From Petaurus breviceps papuanus (lineage: Eukaryota > Chordata > Mammalia > Diprotodontia > Petauridae), in NCBI GenBank assembly GCA_028583685.1, contig JAMXIF010001210.1, forward strand, positions 13,292,068 to 13,356,067: a stretch of DNA of 64,000 bases. Reading direction: 5' to 3'. A model generated the notes under the pieces. The model was given only the letters and a program-made list of their open reading frames with translations, was not told the origin of the DNA and searched no databases. A program made the position numbers and the translations under genes. Of this stretch, positions 32,690 to 43,280 are shown piece after piece (within the stretch, counting starts at the first letter, position 1; each line of letters opens with the position of its first letter).

Positions 32690-34465
32690 TTTGATTGTAT
32701 GTTGTTGGTGGCTATCTAATATAAATATGTCTGGTTCACATGCAGTATGGATAATAGACAGACAGATATCTGATTATGCATCTGTTCTCTCCCATTATTC
32801 CCCACCCCCAAACCCTGCCAAGGGGAACTCCAATGACTTGCTTTGTTGAGAGTAGGAGGGTACCACCAGCACCCTAGTGGGGAAGGAGGAAGGATTCAGA
32901 ACATCTATGACTGGGTCATCTTTCCTTTACTATCTTATCTTCAATAGAGTGTTCAGGCTAGAATGGTATCTTATCTACCATACATCAAATATCTCTGTCT
33001 AGGGGTATAATGTGTATGTGTGTGTGTGTGTGTGGGGGGGCATTCAGAATAAACATCACTTCCCCTGATAAGTGGCAAGGCAAGGCTAACATACTCTTGC
33101 CATTTTAGCTCCTTTCCATCAAATGCTGGCCAACTAAACCAAAGACCATCATAAATAGCTAGTAAGCCTCTATCAAAGTAAATAGAAATCTGGAAAATTA
33201 CATAGACAGTAGAATACAGTAATGTAAATATACTCTTCAATTTGGGAGCAAGATAAAATGCTAGCTCACCCAAGGAGAAAGTGATCTTACATTAAAGGCA
33301 AGGGAGGTAAGGAGTCTACTCAGCCATCTCTTAGGTTGTAGATACTGAGAATCATGGGACATATCTGTGGTTCCATGGAGATCACCAGTTTACCATCTAA
33401 AAATTGGAACTTGCCTCTCTCAACTGTCTCTCTCAAACGCCTTTCACAAAATGTCTTCCACCAGTCTCTCTAAAGTCTCTGGCATCTTACAGAGGCAAAA
33501 AGCAGCATCAGGTCAAAGTCAATCAAGTAACTCAGCAATCACTCAGGAGTCAAAGGTCAGTCAGGACTCATGGGCTGGCTGTCCTTCAGGGAAAACTACT
33601 CACCTGCTTAGGATGGAATAGGTGTTTCATTTGAAAACCTCCAGTGAAAGTGCCTTTCGAGGCAACCTAGCCCCTCCCCCTTTTACAATTAAGATCTATT
33701 TACTCCATCAATGTTCTGGCCTTTCTTTCTTAAAGCTAGGCCGGTTGTATCTTCTACTCAGGATTCCAAGGTACCCAGAGGAGTTTGAAACATCTTTTCT
33801 CTCACCTAGTGTAAGCCTCAGCTCGTTATTTCCCTTCCCTCCCTATCCCCCATTATTAGGGGCCCATAACTAGCACCCAGTTCCATTTAACCATCTAACA
33901 ATGACTAGTTTTTACAAAGAGATATTCACTTCAAAGTCAGAAATTACAAATATTTCCCCTGATGCTTCAGGGGGTCATACTCTCTGCTATACCATCTTTG
34001 TCTCTGGGGAAGTAATCTCCAAGCTTAGCTTAGTTCTTTTTTAGTCCCACCAAGCTCATGTACAAAGGGAGCATCTCTTGCTGAATGAGTTCTCTCTTTG
34101 GTTTTTAAGTGGCATAGTTCTAGAAGATCACTCCCAAATCAAGGGGATCTTGGTTCTACTGCATAGTTTGTTTCTGATTCTAGGATTTCTGTGGATTCCT
34201 CTCCTGAACTTTCCCCAGGCCAGAGATCCTACTCCTTTAACCTAGTATGGAAAAAAATAAACAAACAAAAAATTCAAAGGACTGAGGTCTATTTCTTGGG
34301 GCTTCATGACCTCACAGGAAAGAGGACACTGGAGTAAAAACCAGTTAGAGGAGTCCCTAAATGAAACAAAGGGAGACCAAATCAGGAAGGAGCTGAAGAT
34401 TTGAGTGGAATGCCAATCAAATGACAATCAATTGGAAAGAGTCCTCTTCTTCCAGTTTTCTTGTA
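32690..34465. other. Mostly unrecognised sequence
   Basis: About 1.8 kb. It holds a short GT array (33.01-33.03 kb) and, at 33.61-33.73 kb, a segment repeated directly at 34.86-34.97 kb. No gene is supported. Confidence 0.4.
33613..33728 (+). repeat. Direct repeat copy A of an unassigned element
   Basis: Shares 'aatgttct' with 'cctttc', the 'aagatcta' block and a 'gtgtttca.ttgaaaa' start with the copy at 34.86 kb; separation 1.24 kb, same orientation. Confidence 0.6.
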
Positions 34466-34474
34466 ACGTCTCTT

Positions 34475-34615
34475 CATATCTAGGTCATGTTTCCATTTTT
34501 GATCTTATCTTGGCAAATGGTGTAAGATATTGTTCTATGCCCAGTTTCTACCATATTGCTTTCCAGTTTTCACAACCCATTCTTTTATACCAAATAATGA
34601 ATTCTTATCTGCAAA
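34475..34615 (-). mobile_element. L1 ORF2 interior fragment
   Basis: 'aatggtgtaagatattgttc' and 'gctttccagttttcacaacc' are the complement of a well-known L1 ORF2 interior block. The 133-codon plus-strand frame here is antisense to it and not a gene. Confidence 0.65.
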
Positions 34616-34689
34616 GCACACATTTTTCAGCCAACCAGAACCAGGCACAGAAGTCTCTCCCAAGCATCCCCCTTATCCTTCAACATGAT

Positions 34690-35718
34690 TCCTCCAGAAG
34701 CAAACTCTTTGGCTTTCTCCACATGGAGAGGATTCATCATCTGATGGAGACTTTGCACACACCAGACTGCCATTGCATAATTTTCCCCACCTTATATAAA
34801 ATCTGAATTTTCCTCTTTGCTATGTCTACCCATTGCTTCTAGTTCTGAGCTCTGGAGTGAGTGTTTCACTTGAAAATTTCTGGTGAAAGTTAAACTCATC
34901 ATCTTCTGAGGCAGCCTAGTCTTTTTTTTTTAAGATCTAATTGCAGCATCAATGTTCTAACCTTTCTCAGCTGACATGCTAAGCATGACAGCCTTTCAAA
35001 TTCCTGAAGGCAGCTATCATGTTTCCCTTAAATTTTCTCTTTACTTGAAATATTCCCAGTTTTTTTTTTTAGCTAATCCACATATGACATGAACTCAAGA
35101 CCCTTCACCAATCTAATTATCCTCCTCTGGATACTGCTATCCTATTATCCATCTTAAAACGTGGAGCCTAGAACTGAAGACAGCTTTAGAAGAGAGTGCT
35201 ACTAGCAGATTACAAAGAAGTTATGGTTCCCCAGTCTTGGATGTTATACCTATATTAATGCAGCCTAAGCTTTTTTGCCTGTTCTGTCACACTATTGGTT
35301 CCTATAGATTACACAGTCTACTAACACAACCCAGATTATTTTGATAGACTGCTATCTAGTCATATCTCTCCTAACTTGTACTTATGAAATTGATTTCTTT
35401 TAAACTAGTGCAATGATCTCTATTCAATTTTATCTTCTTAGAATTAGTACCAAATTTTAGCTAATAAAGATCCTTTTGGATTTTCATTGAGTTAGCTATC
35501 CCTTCTGATTTTGTGTCATGCAAATTTGGTAAGCATGTTATCTATTCCTTTATCCAAAGCATTAACAAAATTGTTAAACAGTCCAGGACCAATCACAGAT
35601 CCATGGGATGTTTAACTTGAGGCTTGCTTCCAAGTAGACATCAAACCACTAATAACCATTCTTTGGTTCTGCTTATTTGACAAGTTCTAAATTCACTTAA
35701 TTATATGATCATCTATTT
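34690..35718 (-). mobile_element. CR1/L3 LINE, antisense, left part
   Basis: 'gacagcctttcaaattcctg', 'catgaactcaagacccttca', 'taaaacgtggagcctagaac', 'tgacaagttctaaattcac' follow the complement of CR1 ORF2 C-terminus and 3' region. It is interrupted at 34.86-34.97 kb by the unassigned repeat and at 35.74 kb by WSINE1. Confidence 0.85.
34861..34968 (+). repeat. Direct repeat copy B, inserted in CR1/L3
   Basis: Homologous to 33613-33728. CR1 similarity stops at its left side and resumes with 'ctgacatgctaagcatgaca' at its right, so it behaves like an insertion. Confidence 0.55.
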
Positions 35719-35735
35719 TATACCTCTCTTTCTTT

Positions 35736-36041
35736 CTTTTTTTTTTTTTAAAGCAATCAGGGTTAAGTAACTTGCTCAAGGTTACATGACCAGTTATTTC
35801 TGGGTGTGGTGCTGAGTATCTGAGCCCAAATTTGATCCAGGTCATCCCGACACTGGAGCCAGTGCTCTTACTCGCTGAGCCACCTGGCCGCCCCTAAGCA
35901 ATTGGGGTTAAGTAACTTGCTCAAGGTTACACGGCCAGGTGTTTCTGGGTGGGTGCTAAGTGCCTGAGCCCGGGATTCGATCTCCAGGTCTTCTCAACAC
36001 TGGAGCCAGTGCTCTTACTCACTGTGCTACCTGGCTGCCCC
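35736..36041 (-). mobile_element. WSINE1-type tandem dimer
   Basis: Two head-to-tail units, 35752-35894 and 35896-36041, joined at 'ggccgcccctaagcaattgg'. The units differ in sequence, so they are different subtypes. One target duplication flanks the pair: 'tatacctctctttcttt' at 35719-35735 and 36042-36058. This implies the dimer was inserted as a unit, or that the second unit recombined into the first. Confidence 0.85.
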
Positions 36042-36065
36042 TATACCTCTCTTTCTTTTCTTTCC

Positions 36066-36190
36066 TTTTTGTTCAGTTTTCAACATTTACTCACATAAGT
36101 TTAAAAATTTTTCCCTCTCCCTCCCCAAGAAGGCCTGAAATCTGATATAGGCTCTACATATACATGCCTATTCAACATACTTTCACTTTA
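36066..36190 (-). mobile_element. Marsupial-type L1 3' tail fragment
   Basis: 'ttccctctccctccccaaga' and 'gaaatctgatataggctcta' match, in complement, the 3' untranslated region seen more fully at 51.25-51.45 kb. Confidence 0.65.
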
Positions 36191-36191
36191 G

Positions 36192-36345
36192 TCATGTTAC
36201 ATAGATGAATATTTCCATCTTTTCTGTAAGAATATCATGAGAGGCTTGGTAAAATACTTTACTAACATCTACCTAAACTATACCTGCAGCATCCCCCAAT
36301 TTAGTAGCTTAGAGACCCTGTTAAAAATAATAAAACAAAATAATC
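36192..36345 (-). mobile_element. CR1/L3 LINE, antisense, right part
   Basis: 'aatatcatgagaggcttggt' and 'taaactatacctgcagcatc' are the complement of the CR1 reverse transcriptase block around YLDFSKAFD. Continues the 34.69-35.72 kb copy. Confidence 0.8.
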
Positions 36346-36354
36346 TGTTCTTAC

Positions 36355-36600
36355 TGGATCCCATTCCTTTGTTTTTTGCTCACATCAGTCTCTATTTAAG
36401 GCCCTCCTCATTTCTCTCCACATTTCATTCATGCCCACTTAATTCTTCAAGACTTGGCTCAAAATTCATCTTTACTGCAAGCCTTCCTTGATCGTCTTCC
36501 CTCTTCTCTGGTCACATTTTTAACCTCTTCCCCTCTAGACTTTATTTTATCTGTAAGGACCCCTGAGAATAGGGGTTGTTTTGTTTCATCTTTTTATAGC
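36355..36600 (+). mobile_element. L2 3' region
   Basis: 'caagacttggctcaaaattc', 'gcaagccttccttgatcgtc' and 'gagaataggggttgttttgt' in L2 order. Confidence 0.75.
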
Positions 36601-37117
36601 AAATGTGAGAATCAGAGGCATTCAGGTGAGCCTTGCCACTTTTCTTTTTTCTCTTCCTTTTGGGAGAGTTGGGCAAGGCAGTCAGGAAAGCTCATCCACT
36701 AAGAAGAAAGGAATTTGCTTTTCTATAAGGCTAAGTACTCAGGGCATATATTTAGATAGCCTGGGCAGGGATTTCTGGGAAAGGGAAATAAAAAAGCTTC
36801 TGGGAGAATGACTGCCAGATAAGAAGTGAAACAAAGAAGCAGTATCAATGCTATAGTGATGGTTGAGCATTAGAGCTATAAGATCATAAATGACATGAAA
36901 GCCATTCCAAGTGATGGGAATGGGGCTTGATCCCAGAAGGATGGAGGAAAGCAGTATATAGGGAGACAGAAACTGTTCTTGCTTGTTACAGTATACTCAA
37001 TATTGGTAGAGCACTCAGGCTACTAAGACTTTCCCTACTGGTGTAATGAACATTTTGTGAAGCTCCTTAACTATTTTGAGGGAATGAAGATAAGAAATGG
37101 CATTCACCTGGAGTTGA

Positions 37118-37149
<32 letters not shown>

Positions 37150-37203
37150 CATACACACATACATATGTGTGTATGCACATATATGTATATGTGCACATAT
37201 ACA
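37118..37203. repeat. (TA)n with CA/TG-rich flank
   Basis: TA run followed by alternating pyrimidine-purine sequence such as 'gtgtgtatgcacatatatgt'. Confidence 0.9.
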
Positions 37204-37204
37204 G

Positions 37205-37567
37205 AAAGGGAATCGCCATATATAAATATATATTTATATATTTAATACATTATATAATTTATAATATACAAATATAGAGTAATTTAATTCAAATATATTT
37301 AATATATAATATTATACAAATATATAATATAATTATATATAATACATTAATCTGTATTTTATGTAGATTTAAATGAACAGAGAGGGAATCACCATATTTA
37401 AATATATTTATATATTTAACATATAATATAAATTATACAAATATGTAATAATTTAATTTAGACATATTTAATATATAATATTATACAAAATATATGATAA
37501 TATAATAATTAAATATATCAATATGTTTTATGTATATTTAAATTTGGCAATTCTCTCTCTGTTCATT
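37205..37567. mobile_element. AT-rich tandem element with terminal inverted repeats
   Basis: Two copies of a roughly 176-base AT-rich unit begin at about 37208 ('gggaatcgccatatataaat') and 37384 ('gggaatcaccatatttaaat'). The second unit is bounded by 35-base inverted repeats, 37372-37406 and 37533-37567, matching at about 31 of 35 positions (end motif 'aatgaacagagag'). It looks like a palindromic MITE with a truncated tandem neighbour; no coding capacity. Confidence 0.6.
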
Positions 37568-37879
37568 ATTGACCTAGGTAATTATTTGTTTAATATTTGT
37601 TAGCCTTTCATTTTCAAAGATGGAATTGAATACTCATGAAAGAGTTGGCTAATGGGGTATGGATACTGGGGCAGAAGAAAGAATAAGTGGGCAGCCTTAG
37701 GCACAGGGGAAGGAAGTAAAGAGAGGAACTGGAGGGAGTAGAATAAATAGTGGGGGAGCAGTGCTGGTTTTTGGAAACAAGAATAAATGTAACATTTCAA
37801 TGAGGCATCCTGATGTTGAGGAGGAGGTTTCATTATAATGTATTAATGAAAACTGGATGAAGCACACTCTTACTTACAG

Positions 37880-38018
37880 ATGAATAGGTTGGCATTCGAA
37901 GGCAAAAGACTGCAAATCTAATCCCAGCTCTGCTTATTTGGGGTGTGAGTTTGGGCAAGCCAAATCACCTCTGCACGTCTCAGTTTGCTCACTTGCAAAA
38001 GGAAGTGGTTGACTACAT
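37880..38018 (+). mobile_element. MIR-type SINE variant, left part
   Basis: 'gggtgtgagtttgggcaagc' core and 'ggaagtggttgactacat' tail start; the tail continues at 38.42 kb after two DNA-transposon insertions. Confidence 0.75.
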
Positions 38019-38230
38019 CAGTGATTCTCAAACTGTTGTCTGAGGGTCCATGAAGGCCCCTAACTTCTCTTCATGGAGTTGGGGAAATGAAAACTATTTT
38101 CAGAAAGTTATATTTTAATTTTGAACATAGTAAATACCATTAGACATATAACCAACATAAACAAAAGCTCTTTTCAGAGTCTTCAGAATGCAATGGCTCC
38201 TAAAACTAAAAAAAAGTTTGAGAGCTTCTG
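38019..38230. mobile_element. hAT-Charlie-like miniature element
   Basis: Left end 'cagtgattctcaaactg' and right end 'agtttgagagcttctg' form the characteristic hAT inverted termini. About 210 bases, no open frame. Confidence 0.75.
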
Positions 38231-38238
38231 CTCTAGAG

Positions 38239-38423
38239 TGGAGGTATCAGTCACATAGAAATGATTCCTTCTGGCTGCATATTGACATAGGAAACTACAA
38301 ATTAACATTGCCTCGGTTGTATTGTATTTTATTTATTTTGTTAAACATTTTCCAAATACATTTTAATTTGGTGTGGACACTTGAGTTGGGCAAACTCTAC
38401 CAGTCATGAGTCTGATACATCTA
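38239..38423. mobile_element. Second hAT-like miniature element, abutting the first
   Basis: Left 'tggaggtatcagtc' matches the complement of the right end 'gagtctgatacatcta'. Flanking 8-mers 'ctctagag' (38231-38238) and 'ctctagat' (38424-38431) agree at 7 of 8 positions, as expected for a hAT target duplication. Confidence 0.7.
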
Positions 38424-38475
38424 CTCTAGATAATCTCTAAAAATCCTTCCAGTTCTGTCTATGATTCCATGACCC
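38424..38475 (+). mobile_element. MIR-type SINE variant, right part of tail
   Basis: 'gataatctctaaaaatcctt' and 'ccagttctgtctatgattcc' complete the tail begun before 38019. Confidence 0.75.
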
Positions 38476-38589
38476 TACTAATAATACCATTAATACCGAA
38501 AAATTACTAGGATCATAATAGCTATGGTTCAGAAACATTATGCATTGCTTTTGTGGGCCATCTTTAGAGCCTAACTACTATTTAGATTT

Positions 38590-39600
38590 GGGACATTATT
38601 TCTATGGGAATTGTTAATATCAAAAGAGGAATAAAACAGGGGGACATGTGCTTGCCAAAGGTGTTTGTTATTATCAAGAAGGAAGTCCAGGACAGAGTCC
38701 AAATGAAAGAGGGATTCATTTTGGTTGGTGAAATCTCCTAATGCAACTATTTATAGCTGATGTGACTTGCTGCATCAAGCCCTGGAACATCGCACAGTTT
38801 CCTAAATGGGATTCCTAGTCACTGGAAAGAATTCAACCCAACTATCCAAGAAAAAAAAAAAAGTATTTTAATGCTTACTGCCCAGATATGCATCTGCATA
38901 GGCAACCCTTTGAGCTAGTCCATAAGGACATAGGTTGGTCAGACAGCATAGACTGACAATAAACTGGATCCACAGTGGAAAAGGATGAAGAAATAAGGCT
39001 GAATTATATTTAGGAAACTGTGTGATGCCTTCAAAGCCCTCAAGCTTCTTCCAGAAACAAAATCCCATTGTTTTAGCACTGATATTCTAATAGCAATGCC
39101 ATTTAGCTGTGAATCATAGAATGCTACAATCTGCGAGGAAAGAAAATTGAAAGTCACCCAAAGAGCAATGCAGAGACACATGGTGGGGCATAAAAAGGCA
39201 GTAGTATATTACCAATAATGAATGCATACCAAAAAAATGGCATAAAAGTTATCACCAAAGAAATGTATTATTGGAAAAGAAGCGGGGCCAGGCATGTAAC
39301 GAGAGCAATGGAGAACAGATGGACAGCCTACATCCTACTCCCATAATGTCATGAGACCTAAAGGAAGGCTCACAGCATACTGGGTGAATCCAAGAGTCTC
39401 AGGCTGAGAAGAGGTGGGTGAGCTCCAATCTGCACTTTGAGGATGTCAAGATACTATTAAGAGACAACCTGTTTGCCAGAGCAAGGGCCCAGCAAGCAGG
39501 TTGTGCCCTGAGCTTGGCATAACAACAATCCTTTGCTCTCACCCTCTGGATGAACGCAGCTACAGCAAAATCCCAGAATTGTTTCATATAATTAATATAT
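38590..39600 (+). mobile_element. RTE-like LINE, reverse transcriptase to C-terminus
   Basis: Decayed plus-strand ORF2: 'KRGIKQGDMCLPKVF' (about 38622-38665; family motif RGVKQGDTLSPKLF), a relic of the FADD palm near 38.76 kb, then 'FRKLCDAFKALKL', and 'LKVTQRAMQRHMVG' (about 39148-39187), followed by the W-rich end 'MENRWTAYIL'. At least four frame changes; dead. Order matches one LINE copy in one orientation. Confidence 0.8.
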
Positions 39601-39765
39601 TGCTTTGGGCAGTACTAGGCATTCTCTGGGCTTGGACAATCACGGGACCAATTGGGACAAGTTCCTGTCATGAAGCCCTGCTGCTTGTTTCATGATTTCT
39701 GTCACTCCTCCTTGTCAGGGCTACAGTTGTTGGTGTAAGTATTGAGATTTGCCCACACTAAACTA

Positions 39766-39780
39766 GGGGGGGGGGGGGGG
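39766..39780. repeat. G15 homopolymer
   Basis: Fifteen consecutive Gs. Confidence 0.95.
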
Positions 39781-39954
39781 AGCAGCACATGTATCTAGCT
39801 TCCCTCCTTGCTTGCAAGCCATTTCCCTCACTATAGAAAATGAACCTCTGACTTTGTCTCTGCATAGTTGTCCTTGCCTGCTCTGTCTGTTCATCTCCAG
39901 CCTCCACAGGCTAAGAGGTTTGGTTTAGTTGACAAGGTGTATCTTCATTGACTC

Positions 39955-40122
39955 AGTATCAGACCCATTAACTCATTCTGTGCCTCAATTTCTTTATCTG
40001 TAAAATGGGGATAATAATACCACCTACCTCACAGAGTTGTTGAAAAGTTCAAATGAGTTTACACATATAATGTGCTTTTCAAACCTTAAAGCACTCTGTA
40101 AATGCAAGCTAGTATTATTATT
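39955..40122 (+). mobile_element. MIR/Ther CORE-SINE
   Basis: 'tttctttatctgtaaaatgg', 'ccacctacctcacagagttg' and 'aaaccttaaagcactctgta'. Confidence 0.85.
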
Positions 40123-40699
40123 GAAAATGTGTTACATTTTGCAAGAAGATGATGGGGTAGAAAACTCAAGGAGTCTTATATTTCCTACTCAGTTCATGGC
40201 AAGGAGGGAATATTAGCCAAACTTAGAAAACATTACTTTCTAGCTGCAGTCATGGGAACAGGGATTGCAGTGACTTGGGAACTTTTTCTCCCTTTTTCCA
40301 GAACAGATGGCAACCCTTTCCTATTTCTTAAGGAATCAACTTTTTCATCTATGAGTATTCAAGAATCACTTAATTATAGGGTTTAGAGTTGGAATTGAGT
40401 GCCAACCACTCAGAGAGTGCCTAAGTCTTATTTCCCCCACTCCCCCTGCACAATTCTTTTTTCATTACTCTCTGAAAATAGTCCAAATTCAGCCTGGCTT
40501 GATCAGGAATGAGTTCTGGGATTTTTGCACTGGTGTGTAGGATGGGTGAGGTTGGGATGGTTAGTGTTGATAATGGACTTAGGGGAACATGGCAGAGGAA
40601 ATAAGGACAGAGTTTGGATGCTGTGGTTGACCAGTCAGAGAGAGTAGTGGGGCACATGCTTGGTCAGGCAAACTGAAGTCAATATGAGGGTCATTGATG

Positions 40700-41295
40700 C
40701 ATGATTCATCTCTTAGGATCCGTTACAGGGAGGGGGAGGTGGTAGCAGACATGTATGGACTAGAATGAGTAGTGGTACTCAGTAGCAGCATTAATTCAGG
40801 ACCTTGATAATTTCCCTAAAATTTATACTTTCCATTTTAAGAGTGATTCCAATCTATATCGGGGAGGCTTGTTTACTTTGATGGATCTGTGATCTCATCT
40901 TTGCTGATTCTCCCACTCATGGTAGAGATTATAACCCGTTTACTTCTCATGCTGTATAGGACTTGTCCATGTCTCCATTCTCCAAAGAGAATCTACCCAA
41001 CATGTAAGAGGACTTCTTCTCTAGGGCTGTCACATTCCAGGAATGCCAGTATGCCCCTAACACTTTCTGTCATTTGCTTTCTTTGTTAGTGAGCCACCTC
41101 CTTTTCCGATAATATTGTTCTTGTATGACAACTTTTATACCACTTCTTGCCCATAATCTTCATTGGTCATGTGCTTCCGTCTATTTCATCCGCCATATTT
41201 CTTTCCATTATCCTTTGGGGGCACCTCCAGCTTTGATTCTTCACAGTTTATGGTACTCAATGATTCACAACCATATAGCATCACAGAAGGAATAT
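40700..41295 (-). mobile_element. RTE-like LINE, C-terminal and 3' part (inverted pair, left arm)
   Basis: On minus, 'VMLYGCES' (about 41262-41285) opens the segment downstream of the reverse transcriptase palm, followed by a KLxVxxR-like block and 'RKHMTNEDYG'. The rest decays toward the 3' end on the left. Confidence 0.7.
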
Positions 41296-41304
41296 TAGTG
41301 TTAA

Positions 41305-41855
41305 AAAAAAGAAGATTTTTTGCATCTTCTGGATGCTCCTGTTTGTGGATGACATGGTCTTATTTGTATCAAGCTTTAGGATGTTATATGGTCCCCTTGT
41401 TGAGACTGATGGCCACACTCACACACACACACACACACTCACACTCACACACATCAATCTAACAATCCTACAGGAAAAATCAAATGGATGAAGCACGTCT
41501 ATTGCTCAGATTATGACTTGAAGCTTCATGGAAAGCTCACAGAGTTAATCCATCAATTTACAGATGTTGGCCAATCACTGTAGACAGATAATGAACTGGG
41601 TTCAGAAATGACTAAGAGGAAAAGAGCCAGATAGAATACTTGTGGAAAGTTGTGTGGTGCTTTCAATGATCCCAAGCAATATGATGGCACATAAGCTTAC
41701 TTTCTCAGTATCATTACCAAATAAACAACAAGGAAAGAGGAACAGAGCAAAAGAGGATAAATGGGCCCCAGAAATGATAAGAAAATACATACGGAGTTTT
41801 GTGAGCAAAGCTTCCCATTCCCTGCAGCTCTCTTCTTTGTCAGCTTTTCTGTAGT
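41305..41855 (+). mobile_element. RTE-like LINE, palm part (inverted pair, right arm)
   Basis: On plus, 'LLFVDDMVLFVSSF' gives the reverse transcriptase catalytic block (FVDD at about 41342-41353). After a CA microsatellite comes 'GSEMTKRKRARQNTCGKLCG' with 'AFNDPK', the block that normally lies just before LYGCES. So this arm ends where the left, oppositely oriented arm begins in the element's own order. Confidence 0.75.
41417..41455. repeat. (AC)n microsatellite
   Basis: CA repeat with two 'ctcaca' interruptions, inside the LINE fragment. Confidence 0.95.
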
Positions 41856-42294
41856 AAGAGGATTATTCAGTTCCTTAAAATTCTATTTGACTTGATTGCA
41901 TTGCTTCTTGTGAAGACAAGTGCACATAATGTCAATGTAATTTTATTAGCTGTCTCCTGAATAATTGCTCTTTGGTAAGCTCATTCTTCATTTCTTCTCC
42001 TTGGGGTTCTCTTATTATTATTAGAAAATACTGAAAGAAACAAAAATAGAAAAGAACCTTGATTTTTTCCCCCTACTGTTGTTATGAGATACCTGCTTAA
42101 TTACTATTTTTATTCTGGATCTCTTGATTTTTGGCAGGAGGATAAAATTAATATTAATATGGACCTGCACATCTGGTGTGTATTTGTTTTTTCCACTAAA
42201 TGTCTGTCCCATGTCAGGGAAGAATATGTTTTGCAACTCCTGTTTCTAGATAGAAAAGAGACTGACTCTGAGTTCCTCTACAATACAAATCTTG

Positions 42295-42460
42295 CAATTC
42301 AATTCGATTTGATTCAACAAGCACTTATTAAGCTAAGCACTGAAACAGTCCTTGCCCTCATGGAGCTTACATTCTACTGGGGGAATAGGAAATTAAAGAT
42401 GAGTAACACTAAATTTATAGGAGAACAAAGAATGTCAGGGCCTATAGTTTTCTACCTTTG
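42295..42460 (-). mobile_element. L2 3' region
   Basis: 'caacaagcacttattaagct', 'cagtccttgccctcatggag' and 'cttacattctactgggggaa'. Confidence 0.8.
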
Positions 42461-42559
42461 ACTTCCGAGGTAAATATATAATTCCATGCAGATAGAGGTA
42501 AGGGGAATTGAGGGCTCTGTTTTTGTCCCTAATGACTGGAAACAATGGCTCATTCTCAG

Positions 42560-43185
42560 GTGAAGGCCTTTCATCCTGGACTCAGTGGTAATGGATGCGC
42601 TTTCATTTCAACAAAATCACCTTTACTGGTTCCAGCAGTGTTTGACAACACTGACTTGAGACTACTGAGTTAGAGAGAAATTGTTTTATGGATGGCAATA
42701 TGGCATATCTAGACAGGTGACATAAAAAATGTGACCTCTGAGGTAGCCTTTCTTTTTGAAATAAAGGGAGAAAAAATGTAGAAATGTCTTTGAAATTCAC
42801 CACAAAAATGCTCAGTTGCTTGCCTTTTCGCATGTGACGGGACCCTCCCTTTTTTCAGGATAAATTCCAGATTTTTAAAATCAATAAAACCACTGACTTA
42901 TATCCTTCCCATCCCTGATCCACCCCCAACACTCTTTAAAGCTCTGATGAGAAGAATTAAAGAAAAACACTTATTCTCACTTCAAGTAACTTGCTCTTAA
43001 ACTGGGAGGTTTTCGAATGAGAGCCAGATTGTCTTTGTGAATACTGTTCCTTGTCAGCTCCCAATTATTCATTAAAATGGACAACTAACTTAGTCTTTGA
43101 AGAGAATTCTACCTGTGAAAAAATTCATAAATATTGTATTTTTACCCTTTAGAAACTCCCCTTGATCCCAAAGACATGAACAGAC
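42560..43185. other. No recognisable feature
   Basis: Unique sequence; no gene or repeat identified. Confidence 0.4.
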
Positions 43186-43280
43186 ATTACTAATTATTCA
43201 GTAATGGAAATAGTTGCTATTAGTAGGAACTAACTGGGAGAGAAAATCCCTGGCACTTCAGTTAGTCAGTCAATAAGTAT
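43186..43280. repeat. Inverted local repeat, presumed source copy
   Basis: Its complement recurs at 44222-44309 with three mismatches in about 88 bases. The right end overlaps an L2 terminus that continues downstream, which argues that this copy is the original. Confidence 0.85.

Noticed and set aside
34405-34806. 133-codon plus-strand frame
   Set aside because: Overlaps an antisense L1 fragment and a CR1 3' region; composition is that of repeat antisense.
36581-36811. Short frame with a possible signal-like N-terminus
   Set aside because: Starts at the end of an L2 fragment; hydrophobic stretch is too short and no gene context exists.
42084-42461. 125-codon plus-strand frame
   Set aside because: The right third crosses an antisense L2 end; no conserved domain, no exon signals.
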